From: RPQK01 sp041946865
Lineage (GTDB): Bacteria > Acidobacteriota > UBA6911 > RPQK01
Direction: 5' to 3'
Length of the DNA: 42,883 bases
Assembly: GCA_041946865.1 (NCBI GenBank)
Contig: JBHGBF010000013.1
Location: forward strand, 1-42,883
Shown here: in pieces, positions 1 through 8,509 of the stretch
How the letters are laid out: every line of letters starts with the position of its first letter
How positions within the stretch are numbered: the stretch's first letter is position 1
Position numbers and translations under genes: made by a program
The notes under the pieces: model-generated
Database searches by the model: none
What the model saw: the letters and a program-made list of their open reading frames with translations, nothing else
What the model was told of the DNA's origin: nothing

Positions 1-132
1 CAAAGAAAAGTTCTTTGAAACACCATGACCTTTTTTGCTGAACTATTGCAATATAACCAGGGGACCCCTTCCCCCTTCGGGGCGCCCTTGCCGGGCGCTT
101 TCCTTTCACTCTAGCCCAGAGACCGCTTCAAG

Positions 133-267
133 TTAAAAGAGCCCAATTCCGGCTCGGACAATCTCACTGTCCTTGGGGTGGGTCATTTCTGCAAAGCGTC
201 GAAGGGTTCCTCCGTAAAGCCGCGGGGGCACACTCTCGTATAACGGCGCGACCTGCGCAATTTTCAT
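133..267 (-). pseudogene. Remnant of a family-4 glycosyltransferase gene (44 codons)
   Basis: This short reading frame starts with ATG at 265-267, preceded by a GAGG ribosome-binding site about 8 nt upstream, and ends at TAA 133-135. Its first 21 residues (MKIAQVAPLYESVPP, then RLYGGT) match the highly characteristic N-terminus of GT4 glycosyltransferases, where the substrate-binding Gly-Gly loop normally leads on into a protein of roughly 350-400 residues. Here homology stops after YGGT. The remaining 23 residues (ending VRAGIGLF) do not look like the continuation of the family. I infer an internal deletion or rearrangement that left the original translation start intact. It could be expressed as a short peptide, but a glycosyltransferase activity is not possible. 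The family match of the first 21 residues is recalled from knowledge of the family, not searched. Confidence 0.6.
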
Positions 268-441
268 CTGAATTTCCTCGCTTGGGAACGACCGGAGGCG
301 ATGTCACGGCGGGTCGAGAGAATCAGCCGTAGAGTCGCCTGTGAGGGCTTTTCGCCCAGTCAAGACAAGTATGTATCTGTCAAGCCATGATACCCGATCG
401 GTTTCGCAGAGTGAAGCGAAGGGGTTCCGGGGTAGGACCGT

Positions 442-623
442 TTCCGTAGGGTGGGTTTCGAATCCGGCCGGCGCTTTTCCGGGCGGATTGAAACCCACCA
501 AATGGCACCCAACGAGCGGTGTCGGTGCCAAGGGCACGTGCATGTAAAGGCACGTTGGTTGCCGGTGGTGGGTTTCAATCCGCCCGGAAAAGCGCCGGCC
601 GATTCGAAACCCACCCTACGGAA
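442..623. repeat. Long near-perfect inverted repeat (B-family, GTAGGGTGGGTTTCGAATCC)
   Basis: The left arm (442-499) and right arm (567-623) are complementary over about 57 bp with a single extra C in the left arm. The 67-nt spacer also contains partially complementary GGCACC/GGTGCC and GCACGTGC elements. The arm begins with the B-family core GTAGGGTGGGTTTCGAATCC, which recurs at 23607-23683 and 41420-41446 and in degenerate form near 8589-8625. Together with the flanking bases it fills the gene-free stretch 268-644. Small reading frames inside it are simply palindrome translations. It lies downstream of hutH and could act as a transcript 3'-end structure. Confidence 0.9.
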
Positions 624-644
624 GCGAAAATGAGGCCGCTTTGC

Positions 645-2153
645 TTACTTCAATCTTCCAACCACCCGTTCTACCTCGCGAACCAGATCGTTGGTTTGGA
701 CGATCCGGATACACGCCTTCAGGTCGTCTTGCAGGAGATGATCCACTTCCTTATGCGGGACCAGTGACCGGATGTATGGATGTGCTGCTTCAACCCCCCG
801 GCCGGGCCTCAACGGCGTCCGAAAGTCCAGAGCCTGGGCGCTGGTGAAGAGCTCGATGGCAAGGACTGCCTCCACGTTGCGAAAAACGGTGAGGAGCTTC
901 AGTGCGCTGACGCTTCCCATCGACACGTGGTCTTCCTGGCCCAGGCTTGTCGGAATCGAATCCACCGATGCCGGGTGCGACAGGACTTTGTTCTCGGATA
1001 CCAGGGCGGCGGCCGTGTATTGCGGCATCATGAAGCCCGAGTTGATCCCGATCTCGCGCATGAGCAGCTTCGGCAGACCGTCGTGTCCTTCCAGCAGCAG
1101 ATACGTGCGCCTTTCCGATATCGATGCCAACTCGCTCAAGGCGATGGCGGCAAAGTCGAGGGCCAGTGCCAGCGGCTCTCCGTGGAAGTTCCCCCCGCTG
1201 CGGATGTCTCCGTTCTCAAAGACGAGCGGATTGTCGGTGACCGAATTGATCTCGATCTCCACGGTGCGGGCAGCGTAAGCAAGAGCGTCGCGCACCGCGC
1301 CGTGGACCTGTGGAGCGCACCTGAGGCAATACGGATCCTGGACTTTCCCGCAGTTCCGGTGAGATTCCAGAATCTCGCTCTCTTCAAGCAACGTTCGTAC
1401 ATTCTCCGCCACCAGGGCCTGACCAGGATGAGGTCTGAGCTCCTGAAAACGGGCGTCAAACGGACGGACACTGCCCTGGAGGGCTTCCAGGCTCATACCA
1501 CAAATCAAGTCGGCGACCGTTAACAGATTCCGGCACTTCTCCAGGACATAGGTCCCGTAAGCGGACATGAATTGCGTGCCGTTGATGAGGGAAAGACCAT
1601 CCTTGGGTTGCAAGGTGAGCGGGGCGAGGTCGTGCTTCTGCAAAACGTGCCCTGCCGGCACTGGCGCGCTACCGGGTTCATCCCAAAAGTAGCCAAGGCC
1701 AATTAGCGGAAGGCACATATGTGCGAGGGGGGCCAGATCACCGGAAGCTCCGACGCTTCCGCGTGAGGGTACGACCGGGATCAGGTCCTGCTGGGCAAAG
1801 TACAACAGACGCTGGAATGTTGCGACTGAGATCCCGGAGTAGCCGAGTCCCAAGGAGTGAAGCTTGAGAAGCAGCATCAACCGGCTGATTTCCTGGGGAA
1901 CGAGATCGCCGACTCCCACCGAATGGCTCAAGAGGAGGTTCTTTTGGAGCTGCAACAGCTGCTCCTGAGGGATGCGGTTCTGTGCGAGAGCACCGAAGCC
2001 GGTATTGATCCCGTAAAAGGCCTCGTCACCCTGCAAGGCTTTTTCGACTCTTTGGCGGGAGGCCGCGACTGGCGAGAGATCTTCGCCCAGCGAGCGAAGA
2101 CGCGCGTTAAGATCTTCGTAAAGGGTGTCGAGCCGTACGTAGTGGGTGTCCAT
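645..2153 (-). CDS. hutH: Histidine ammonia-lyase
   Basis: This 502-residue cytoplasmic enzyme removes ammonia from L-histidine to give trans-urocanate, the first step of histidine degradation. The catalytic MIO cofactor is formed from the Ala-Ser-Gly tripeptide seen at residues 136-138 (GSVGASGDLAPLAHM). The N-terminal YGINTGFG loop (47-54), the GNFHGEP motif and the late QEDHVSMGS motif are all present, and the length is normal for the family. No hutU, hutI or hutG is present in the window, so the rest of the pathway is either elsewhere or absent. Other aromatic ammonia-lyases and aminomutases share the fold, but the overall pattern favours histidine. The gene lies 90 nt downstream of the co-directional coiled-coil/winged-helix gene and is probably cotranscribed with it. 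The ribosome-binding site before ATG 2151-2153 is weak. Confidence 0.93.
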   Translation of the reverse strand: MDTHYVRLDTLYEDLNARLRSLGEDLSPVAASRQRVEKALQGDEAFYGINTGFGALAQNRIPQEQLLQLQKNLLLSHSVGVGDLVPQEISRLMLLLKLHSLGLGYSGISVATFQRLLYFAQQDLIPVVPSRGSVGASGDLAPLAHMCLPLIGLGYFWDEPGSAPVPAGHVLQKHDLAPLTLQPKDGLSLINGTQFMSAYGTYVLEKCRNLLTVADLICGMSLEALQGSVRPFDARFQELRPHPGQALVAENVRTLLEESEILESHRNCGKVQDPYCLRCAPQVHGAVRDALAYAARTVEIEINSVTDNPLVFENGDIRSGGNFHGEPLALALDFAAIALSELASISERRTYLLLEGHDGLPKLLMREIGINSGFMMPQYTAAALVSENKVLSHPASVDSIPTSLGQEDHVSMGSVSALKLLTVFRNVEAVLAIELFTSAQALDFRTPLRPGRGVEAAHPYIRSLVPHKEVDHLLQDDLKACIRIVQTNDLVREVERVVGRLK

Positions 2154-2243
2154 GTGCTTTGCCAGGGGACTGTGCAGAGATTCAGTGTAGAGCGTTACAC
2201 GACGGAAGAGGAAGTTTCACCTGACTGGCTGCGGGTCAAGCGC

Positions 2244-3110
2244 CTAACCCGCCGCCGCCCTGGCAACGTTGCGATGTCCTTTTTGAGAGACGATGTCGGT
2301 CAGCTGATAAAAAGCGTGTCTGCCGCGAATAGTCATCAGAAGCTCCTGCTTTTCCACCATCCGCCTGCAGGTCTGATAGACGCCGTTCCGGCGCTCGGCC
2401 CTGTCGGCCGATCTAAACGGGAATCCGCCCTCAATCAGCGCCTGAGTCAACAATCTCTTGTCTAACGCTTTGCGGGGGTTCTGACGCAGGATCTGGAGGA
2501 TGGCTTCCCTTTGGGTGAGGTTGGCGAAGCTTGTGCGCGGGCGCACGAACGGGACAGAACTCACGGTCCGGGGCGCGCTCGGCGGCTTGAATCTCTCGAT
2601 TACCCGGGTTGCCGCCTGCAGGTGCTTTAGATCAGCCTCGAGCTCTGCTCGGCGATCCTGCAAAGCGGCGAGTCTAGCCTTTAGCTTTTCAATTGTTTCG
2701 GAGGTTTCCCTTATTTCCTGTTTCAACAATTTCACGACCGAAGAAAAACGGATGGAAGGAGCATTCTGCTCAGATTGTGCCGGAAGATCGATCTCAGTGG
2801 GTGGGTCCTCGTGCGCTTTCAGTGGTTCCTCGAAGTCCTCCTCCCGATCCGGCTTCTGGTCGGCAGTGGTGTCTTCGAGAACAACTTCTTCCAAGCCATC
2901 TTTCAGTGCGTAAAGCTCAAGGCGTTTGCCAGGTGGGAAAGAGCGTACCCGGTGAAAGCAGCGGGGACAGCTATCGAGGTGATAAAGAAGCTGCAGGTAG
3001 TCATCCCCTTGAAGAGTACCGCTTAGAAATTGCTGCAGTAACAGACATGAACCGCCGAGGGGCGGGATCCCAACCGTACCAGCGACCTCCTGCCTGGCTG
3101 CTGAAATCAT
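2244..3110 (-). CDS. Uncharacterised protein: HxxxCxxC motif, coiled coil, C-terminal winged-helix-like domain
   Basis: I do not recognise a named family. The start is taken at ATG 3108-3110 because a GGAGG lies about 10 nt upstream. An in-frame upstream ATG at 3158 falls at the predicted transcription start. Of 288 residues, the first ~60 contain HLDSCPRC, a His-Cys-Cys pattern as in zinc-binding anti-sigma-factor-like N-termini. An acidic, Pro-rich linker and a Lys/Glu/Leu heptad-rich coiled coil follow (about 115-175). The last ~95 residues (beginning NLTQREAILQ) look like a winged helix of the HARE-HTH type, ending in a strand turn GRHAFYQL. That C-terminal domain is nearly identical in pattern to the protein at 40768-41424. 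The probable role is DNA-binding regulation, possibly metal- or redox-sensing. It is upstream of hutH in the same direction. Confidence 0.75.
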   Translation of the reverse strand: MISAARQEVAGTVGIPPLGGSCLLLQQFLSGTLQGDDYLQLLYHLDSCPRCFHRVRSFPPGKRLELYALKDGLEEVVLEDTTADQKPDREEDFEEPLKAHEDPPTEIDLPAQSEQNAPSIRFSSVVKLLKQEIRETSETIEKLKARLAALQDRRAELEADLKHLQAATRVIERFKPPSAPRTVSSVPFVRPRTSFANLTQREAILQILRQNPRKALDKRLLTQALIEGGFPFRSADRAERRNGVYQTCRRMVEKQELLMTIRGRHAFYQLTDIVSQKGHRNVARAAAG

Positions 3111-3163
3111 AGCGCTCGCTCCTCCGCGCCGGACGACGCGCTGATCTAACAATGACAAGCAAC

Positions 3164-3217
3164 ACTATAGCCGAGCCGATGACAGAGTCAAGCAGATTGT
3201 TAACATCGATTGTTAAC
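3164..3217 (-). promoter_or_regulatory. Promoter with double GTTAACAATC box upstream of the coiled-coil/winged-helix gene
   Basis: On the minus strand a -35 TTGACT (3186-3191) and a -10 TATAGT (3164-3169) are separated by 16 nt, placing the start of transcription near 3157 and the chosen ATG about 45 nt downstream. Seven nt upstream of the -35 is ATCGATGTTAACA. This is part of two direct copies of GTTAACAATC 13 nt apart (GTTAAC at 3199-3204 and 3212-3217). The same box occurs before the paralogue at 40768 and before the TonB receptor at 20071. Position next to the -35 fits a transcription factor site. Confidence 0.7.
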
Positions 3218-3235
3218 CGAAGCTTTTTGGGATTT

Positions 3236-3425
3236 TTGGAGTGCGGGCAACTGGCTCCTTTAGGAGTTTCGGAGTGCGGCGACTTGTCGCCGCTTTAGGA
3301 TTTTTGGAAACAGCTGAGCGACTGAGACATCCAAAACTCCCAAAAGCGGTGACAAGTCACCGCACTCCGAAACTCCAAAAATCCGCACTCGGTAACTCCT
3401 AAAAGTCGCCGCACTCCAACTCCAA
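3236..3425. repeat. Cluster of A-family palindromes (GGAGTGCGGCGACWWGTCGCCGC)
   Basis: Several forward and inverted copies of a unit GGAGTGCGGCGACTTGTCGC with flanking TTTAGGAGTTTC are packed here, some degenerate (GTGACAAGTCAC variant). The stretch lies upstream of the promoter at 3164-3217 and immediately downstream of the ceramidase-like gene's stop at 3431. The same unit recurs at 6745-6940, 8510-8580 and 13851-13992. No coding potential is visible. It resembles REP-type extragenic palindromes. Confidence 0.85.
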
Positions 3426-3430
3426 AGCCG

Positions 3431-4756
3431 TTATCGAACCGCAGCGCTTGTTGGCACCCGGACGATTCCATGCAGGTACTGCACGATCGTTTTGGTCATG
3501 TCCTCTTCCGCACGCGGGGTGAAGGGGGTCGTGCGCGTTTCGTACCCGCCGTGTTCGAAGGCTTTTGCCGTAGGCAGGTATCCGAGCCACCCATTGGTAT
3601 AGCCGTAATAGAAAGTATTCGGGAAGGGCGAGTGGGCGCGGATCTTGAGGGCGACTTCGCAGAACAGTTCCAAGGGGGCGGACCAGATCAAAGTTTCTTC
3701 GTTGATTTTCAAGAACTGGATCGGAATCCTTACCATGCCGGCGTCTTCCCCCGTCTTTCTGAAATGCCGGGCATGGTCATCCGGCCAGATAAGCTTTTCC
3801 CGCTTGGGCGTTTCCACGGTGACCTGTCCTGTCCAAAATCGAACTGCCGAACCATTATCTGTCCGAATGCTCTGGTTGGCCTCGATGATACGGTTCCCCA
3901 GCATGACGCGGAACTGTCTAAGGTGGGCTGCGCGGGGATTGGGATGAAAGTAGTACAGGGAAGTAATGTCTCCGGCGGCGCCGTTGATGTAAAGCATCGG
4001 CGCTCCAAGCTTTTCCTCGACATACTCGGCGACGATGCCCAAAGCGTCTCCGCTGACCGCCAGGTTATGCGCGCTCATGGCTGTGCCGTGCATGGCGTAG
4101 CTCGCCACGAGCGCAATCGGGGCGCCGTCCAGGTGCTCGATTCGAAGAAGGCCGATTTGCCTATCCACGGGCCCGTCCGGGTTCAGCCCGAGGGTGACCT
4201 TGCCATCGACGTCTATCGCCCGCCGGTTCATGTTGGCAAAGGAAATCCCGGTTCCGACGCCGATGCGGGCAGGGGTCAGGCCCTGCTGCGCTTTCTTAAC
4301 CCCGTCGATGAGAAGGTCCAGGACCTTTTGCGTATAAGCCTGATCCGGTTCGTGGGTGAAGCGCTCGGGCATGAAAGCCTGTGCCATGCTGAAGCTCCCC
4401 ACTTCAGGAGCGGAATGGGTATGAGTCACCGTCCACCAGACCTGCGACTGTCTGAGCCCGGTTTCCTTTTCCAGTTGTTTGCACAGCGCTTCATAGGTGG
4501 GCACGGAAATGGCGCAGAGGTCCGAGGAGATAAGCGCGAACTGATGTCCGCCGTCGTCCTCCATCACGACCACCCGGTGGTAAATTCGATCGTTGACGCT
4601 GGTCGACTTCCGGGCGAAGTAACCCAACAGCCATTGCGGGGTGTCAGGCGTGATATCGACCTTTACGCTGCCGGCTCGGAAACCGGTCATCAGGAAGAAG
4701 AGAAGAACCCCTAAAACGCAAGGAGGGGTTGATTTGACTCTGAATTGATTCTTCAT
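3431..4756 (-). CDS. Neutral/alkaline ceramidase-like amidohydrolase (N-terminal catalytic domain only)
   Basis: This 441-residue exported protein has the fold signature of neutral/alkaline non-lysosomal ceramidases, Zn-dependent amidases that hydrolyse ceramide to sphingosine and fatty acid. The start is ATG 4754-4756, which gives a clean signal peptide (hydrophobic CVLGVLLFFLMTGFRAG). Longer in-frame extensions run into the upstream gene. Family landmarks are VKVDITPDTP with GYFARKS, SSDLCAI, the metal-binding THTHSAPE, HGTAMSAHNLAVSGD (region of the catalytic Ser in characterised members) and INGAAGD. It is shorter than bacterial ceramidases (about 640-670 residues) and appears to lack their C-terminal Ig-like domain. 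Many environmental homologues are annotated only from this domain, so the true substrate is uncertain. It is the last gene of the 13582-to-3431 minus-strand block, 38 nt after the DUF3604 gene. Confidence 0.8.
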   Translation of the reverse strand: MKNQFRVKSTPPCVLGVLLFFLMTGFRAGSVKVDITPDTPQWLLGYFARKSTSVNDRIYHRVVVMEDDGGHQFALISSDLCAISVPTYEALCKQLEKETGLRQSQVWWTVTHTHSAPEVGSFSMAQAFMPERFTHEPDQAYTQKVLDLLIDGVKKAQQGLTPARIGVGTGISFANMNRRAIDVDGKVTLGLNPDGPVDRQIGLLRIEHLDGAPIALVASYAMHGTAMSAHNLAVSGDALGIVAEYVEEKLGAPMLYINGAAGDITSLYYFHPNPRAAHLRQFRVMLGNRIIEANQSIRTDNGSAVRFWTGQVTVETPKREKLIWPDDHARHFRKTGEDAGMVRIPIQFLKINEETLIWSAPLELFCEVALKIRAHSPFPNTFYYGYTNGWLGYLPTAKAFEHGGYETRTTPFTPRAEEDMTKTIVQYLHGIVRVPTSAAVR

Positions 4757-4794
4757 AAACAGACGCTTATCGGTGCACAGTAACTCGTATATTC

Positions 4795-6459
4795 CTACGA
4801 CGAGTGTTCTCCAACCCAAATGGGCGAAGACCAGGCGCGTTGTCCGTTTTGTTGTGTGAGACGGATGTAGTAAAAGTCCGTACCTTGGCCGCGGGACTTG
4901 TCGTTCAGCGACAGGTTCACAGTCAGGTGGTCGGTCGGCCACGCCCGATGGATCTTGAACTTGGAGCACACCTGCATGCTTCGCCAGTAGTTGCCGTCAT
5001 TGGTCACCGGTATGTTCTCCATAAACTGGACTCGCGGCTTCTCGAGCAGGTCGTTTGGCGACAGAGTCAAGGTCTGTCTGAGCTGGTCGCACGTCATCGT
5101 GACTACGATTCTGGCGTCGTTCTCACACTCGATTTCGAAGGCCGCCAGGTCGGCGTAACGCCGGCACTGGCCGTCATACTTGGCCTTCTCGGTTCGGGCG
5201 GTCCAACTGCAACGTCCACCGGCCAGAGAGGAAATCCCGGTGCCCACGCGACTCTGGGCAGTGCCTCGGTAACCTGGAATTGCCTGCAGCACCTTGCCTC
5301 CGGTTACCTCCATCGTGCCGGACCACTCGTGTTCGGCACGCGCGTCCCATCCCCATTCGATGAAGAAACGAAAGCGCTTCTTGCCGAGGGAGGGAACCCC
5401 GGCAGGCTGCGAGAAGGTATGGAACACCTGGTTGTTTTTCAGGACTTCCACCCGGTCGATTGGACTCCATGCTACTGCCGAAATGCTCAGGCGCCTGTCA
5501 CGGCTCTGGGGGAGGATGCTGCCCATGGGCTTGCCGTTGAGCCTGAAATCCAGAAAGATTCGGTCACCGGTCACCCCATAGATCCGTCGCTGACGAAAGG
5601 CCTCCCAGAGAGCGGCCCGCGTTAGCTCTGTGGCGTGCACTCCGGCGAGGCCGCAATCGTACGGACCCGGGTGATCAAGGTGGGAGTCGCTGGAGGCCAT
5701 GATGCCCAGCTTATAACCGCGGGCCAAACCTGCCTGGACACAGCCGTCCGCGGCGCCGGGGCCCATCCAGCTGCCGGTGGTCAGCACGGGATGCACGCCT
5801 TCCTCCGTTTCCGATGATCCATGAGTCGAATAGATTTCCACGAAGGGCGAGAACCATTCGTCGTGGTAATCCCAGTCCTTGCCGCAGACTCCTTTCGGGT
5901 ATCCGGTATGGTGCGGGATCACGAAGGCCTCGACACCTTTTAAGGCCTTGTACAATTCCGGCAGTGTTACGGGCATTCGAATCGGCTGGTCGTAGTCGCG
6001 GTAGTACACATTGTGGTGGCCGTAAAGAAAATTGGTCCATTCGTAAGCCAGGATGGGGATGAAACGGCCCGGGGCTTCGTAACTTCGACACAGTTCCTGA
6101 TGGTGTTCCCACACCTCGTTGATCAATTTGCGGCCGGGTTTACCGAATTTCCGGTAGTCCAGACTGAAGACACCTTCGCCGAAGGCATGATCAGCCATGG
6201 CCCAGAAATCGAGATGGCTTTTGGCTATCTCGAAGTTGTCTTCATGAGACCCGTTGCCATCGCTCAGGCCGGTATGGGTGTGGATGTCCCCCCAGAAGAC
6301 CTTCCCGTCTCGGGGCTTCTCGGAATCGGCAACAGACGTCGATGTCCTCAGGGCTGCGGCCGTCGACGTCGCGGCCACAGTGGCGCCTCGCAGGAAAGAC
6401 CGACGAGTACATGAGCCGGGTGTTAGCTCCTGACTTTCTGATGACTTCTTTGGGTCCAT
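4795..6459 (-). CDS. Tat-exported DUF3604 / CehA-McbA-like metallohydrolase
   Basis: This 554-residue protein starts at ATG 6457-6459, preceded by AAAGGAGG. Its N-terminus carries a twin-arginine signal (CTRRSFLRGATVAA, from residue 17). The PHP-like metal-binding domain begins with WGDIHTHTGLSDG (Asp58, His60, His62) and continues with MADHAF, a VIPHHTGYP segment and MASSDSHLDH, which together supply the expected multi-metal ligand set. A C-terminal beta-rich region (from about residue 340) ends in YYIRLTQQNGQRAWSSPIWV, also seen in the paralogue at 8634-10250. CehA/McbA relatives hydrolyse carbamate and other esters such as 1-naphthyl methylcarbamate, but natural substrates of DUF3604 proteins are unknown. 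It is cotranscribed with the ceramidase-like gene downstream. A 501-nt repeat-filled gap separates it from the sulfatase gene upstream. Confidence 0.85.
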   Translation of the reverse strand: MDPKKSSESQELTPGSCTRRSFLRGATVAATSTAAALRTSTSVADSEKPRDGKVFWGDIHTHTGLSDGNGSHEDNFEIAKSHLDFWAMADHAFGEGVFSLDYRKFGKPGRKLINEVWEHHQELCRSYEAPGRFIPILAYEWTNFLYGHHNVYYRDYDQPIRMPVTLPELYKALKGVEAFVIPHHTGYPKGVCGKDWDYHDEWFSPFVEIYSTHGSSETEEGVHPVLTTGSWMGPGAADGCVQAGLARGYKLGIMASSDSHLDHPGPYDCGLAGVHATELTRAALWEAFRQRRIYGVTGDRIFLDFRLNGKPMGSILPQSRDRRLSISAVAWSPIDRVEVLKNNQVFHTFSQPAGVPSLGKKRFRFFIEWGWDARAEHEWSGTMEVTGGKVLQAIPGYRGTAQSRVGTGISSLAGGRCSWTARTEKAKYDGQCRRYADLAAFEIECENDARIVVTMTCDQLRQTLTLSPNDLLEKPRVQFMENIPVTNDGNYWRSMQVCSKFKIHRAWPTDHLTVNLSLNDKSRGQGTDFYYIRLTQQNGQRAWSSPIWVGEHSS

Positions 6460-6744
6460 CTCGTCCTCCTTTATACAATTATTCCTCATTACCGAGTCGT
6501 GTCTACGCGATATCGATCCCTTGCCAACAGGGCAGGTTTCAAAGTCCGACAACTCCGTAAACCCAGGCAGTCGAGAGTCTTGAAAATGTTCATAGGGGGT
6601 GTCAACCGGTCGTGTCCCGCTAGATAGCGAAGACTAGCAGTCTGGAGGAGGGACGGCGATGGTATTTTTGCGCGCCCTGTGTTTTAAACTCGATTGGTTC
6701 TTTCTATGGGGGCACACGTTGCTGGCGGGTTGAGCCCTTTTGGT

Positions 6745-6940
6745 TTTGGAGTGCGGCGACAAGTCGCCGCACTCCGAAACTCCTAGAGGGCGTCGCACTC
6801 CGAAGGTCCTAAAGGGCCTGCACTTTATACCCATCTCGGGATCAGGACGGGTTTTAACCCCTTCGGGGTAAAAAGCCGTCCTGATCCCGAGATGGGTATA
6901 AAGCACTCCTAAAGGGCGCCGCACTCCAAAAACTCCTAAA
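6745..6940. repeat. A-family palindromes flanking a nested palindrome
   Basis: Copies of the GGAGTGCGGCGACAAGTCGC palindrome and half-units (GCCGCACTCC, CTCCTAAAG) lie on both sides of the distinct nested palindrome at 6823-6903. The rest of the 6460-6744 gap holds only the upstream region of the DUF3604 gene, including a small inverted CGCTA/TAGCG at 6618-6629. I see no small gene here. Short open frames across it translate the repeat into the commonly mis-annotated pattern GVSECGDLSPHSKT. Confidence 0.85.
6823..6903. repeat. Nested palindrome with 28-bp perfect arms
   Basis: The arms 6823-6850 and 6876-6903 are perfectly complementary (beginning CTTTATACCCATCTCGGG). The 25-nt centre is itself an inverted sequence with a CCCC-TTC-GGGG hairpin flanked by T and A runs. 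On either strand this would make a very stable two-tier hairpin. The inner AACCCCTTCGGGGT also appears in the outer arms of the element at 30769-30985, linking these palindromes into one modular family. Confidence 0.92.
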
Positions 6941-6960
6941 GCGGCGTGCCGCCCGCCCGC

Positions 6961-8397
6961 TCAAGCCTCCGGATCAAGTCTGAAGTCGTCCCTGGTGAGA
7001 CGGATCCACTGCTTCAGCTTCTCCCGGTGTTCTTCTTTGACCCTGCGAAAGGAGGCGTCGTCGGCGAGATTTGCAGTTTCCCCCGGATCCCGGGACAGAT
7101 CGAAGAGCTGCTCCGCTCGTGCGCCCCGGGAATAGACTGCATACTTGTACCTCGCGGTCACTATGGCTCGACCTTTGCGGCCTTGGTCCTTGTCATCATC
7201 GGCCAGTTCCAGCGCAACGAAATCCCGCCAATCCGCACCAGGGTGTTCGACGATCTTCCTCAGACTGGCGCCTCTGGCGAGGGCAGGAGCGGAAACTCCG
7301 GCATAGTCACAGAGGGTTGATACGACGTCGAGGCCGCTGACCAAATGCTGGTTGTCCACTTTCCCTTCGGGGACTCGTCCCGGCCAGCTAAGAATAAATG
7401 GGACAGCAACTGCTTCCTCGTAAAAACAGAGCTTGCTCGACCATTTGTGAGCCGCGAGACCTTCGCCATGGTCACTGGTGAACAGGCCCAGTGGCTTCTG
7501 CATCAGTCCCTCGGTTTCGACGGCGCTGAGCAACCTGCCGATTTCCGCGTCCACCTGCTCAACAAACCGATAGTAATGATGAACGTAATTCCGCCACTGC
7601 ATGTCGCTCCAGTCCTGGGTGAGCAGGACCTGGTGCCCATAGCGGTTCAGTTTTCGTCGTTGCTGCACGAACTCAGGCTCCGATTCACTGACCGTGTGGT
7701 TCGAAGGCAGGGGCGGCAGCTCGCCTTTTTCGGGGGCGGGGAATCGTTTCGGAGTAAAAGGGACGAAGCAGATGTCGTGCGGGTTGTGGTACGAAACGAC
7801 AAGGAGCAGCGGCTTTTCCTGGCGTTCGTGACGCAGGAAGCCGAGGACGGCATCCGTCAGAGGCGGATCGGTTACTTTTCCCTCGGTCCATCCGGGCAAC
7901 GAGAAGTCAAAGAACCGCATCAGCTCGAAGCCGGGGATCTGTGTCAGGTGAGGGTCAAATTTGTGAGGAAACATCCTTGGCAAGTGCCATTTACCCGCCC
8001 ACACGGTCCGGTACCCAGCGGTCCTGAACAGGTGGCCGAGGTTAAGGATGTCCTCCTTGATGGGCAGGGTGTTGTGATTCACCCCGGTCTCGTGAGGCAT
8101 TCGACCCGTGATGAGGCTGCTGCGGGCCGGGCTGCAGACGGGTGACGTGCAGTAGGATCTTTCGAATCGTATCCCCGAGGAGGCCAGGCGATCCAGCGCG
8201 GGAGTCTGAACATGACGATTTCCCGTGCAGCTCATTGCCCGCGCGGTCTGCTGGTCAGTCAGGATAAGCAGGACGTTGGGTTTGACGGCGTTCGAGGTTC
8301 GGAAGCTGAACGCCTTTGCAAGTGGACCGGTGGAAGCCGCAATGACTCCGGCTGTGGTCTCCAGCAGATTGCGTCGGCTGATCACGGGTTTTGCCAT
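6961..8397 (-). CDS. Tat-exported type I sulfatase
   Basis: This 478-residue enzyme belongs to the formylglycine-dependent (S1) sulfatases, which hydrolyse sulfate esters. The N-terminus has a twin-arginine-type signal (SRRNLLETTAGVIAAS, residues 8-23). The metal-binding LILTDQQ follows, then the maturation motif CSPAR with Cys88 as the residue expected to become formylglycine, and later ASFTSDHGE-like LFTSDHGEGLAAHKW. No sulfatase-activating enzyme (FGE or anSME) is encoded in the window, so maturation must come from elsewhere. The start ATG at 8395-8397 gives the full signal peptide. It sits between two DUF3604 genes but is set off by repeat-containing gaps of 236 and 501 nt, so it may have its own promoter. 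The sequence does not settle whether the substrate is a sulfated glycan or a small aryl or alkyl sulfate. Confidence 0.9.
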   Translation of the reverse strand: MAKPVISRRNLLETTAGVIAASTGPLAKAFSFRTSNAVKPNVLLILTDQQTARAMSCTGNRHVQTPALDRLASSGIRFERSYCTSPVCSPARSSLITGRMPHETGVNHNTLPIKEDILNLGHLFRTAGYRTVWAGKWHLPRMFPHKFDPHLTQIPGFELMRFFDFSLPGWTEGKVTDPPLTDAVLGFLRHERQEKPLLLVVSYHNPHDICFVPFTPKRFPAPEKGELPPLPSNHTVSESEPEFVQQRRKLNRYGHQVLLTQDWSDMQWRNYVHHYYRFVEQVDAEIGRLLSAVETEGLMQKPLGLFTSDHGEGLAAHKWSSKLCFYEEAVAVPFILSWPGRVPEGKVDNQHLVSGLDVVSTLCDYAGVSAPALARGASLRKIVEHPGADWRDFVALELADDDKDQGRKGRAIVTARYKYAVYSRGARAEQLFDLSRDPGETANLADDASFRRVKEEHREKLKQWIRLTRDDFRLDPEA

Positions 8398-8509
8398 GTT
8401 TTTTGCACTCTATTATTGTGAGCTTTCAGCGATCAGCAATCAGAAGAGCTAATTGCAAAAATCCGAGGCCGAGAAGGTGTGAAAAATCGGGCCCGGTGCA
8501 GCAAAGCCC

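Noticed and set aside
341..633. Several overlapping 60-84-codon open frames on both strands
   Set aside because: They translate the 442-623 inverted repeat; both arms give the same peptide fragments and there is no ribosome-binding site.
3236..3425. Repeated palindromes considered as a CRISPR array
   Set aside because: Units are irregular in spacing and orientation, there are no unique spacers of constant length, and no cas genes are present.
3470..4714. A 414-codon open frame on the plus strand
   Set aside because: It is the antisense shadow of the ceramidase-like gene; the minus-strand frame has recognisable motifs, a signal peptide and proper neighbours.
6634..6924. A 96-codon minus-strand frame with the pattern GVSECGDLSPHSK
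   Set aside because: It is the translation of A-family palindromes, a pattern often mis-annotated as a hypothetical protein.
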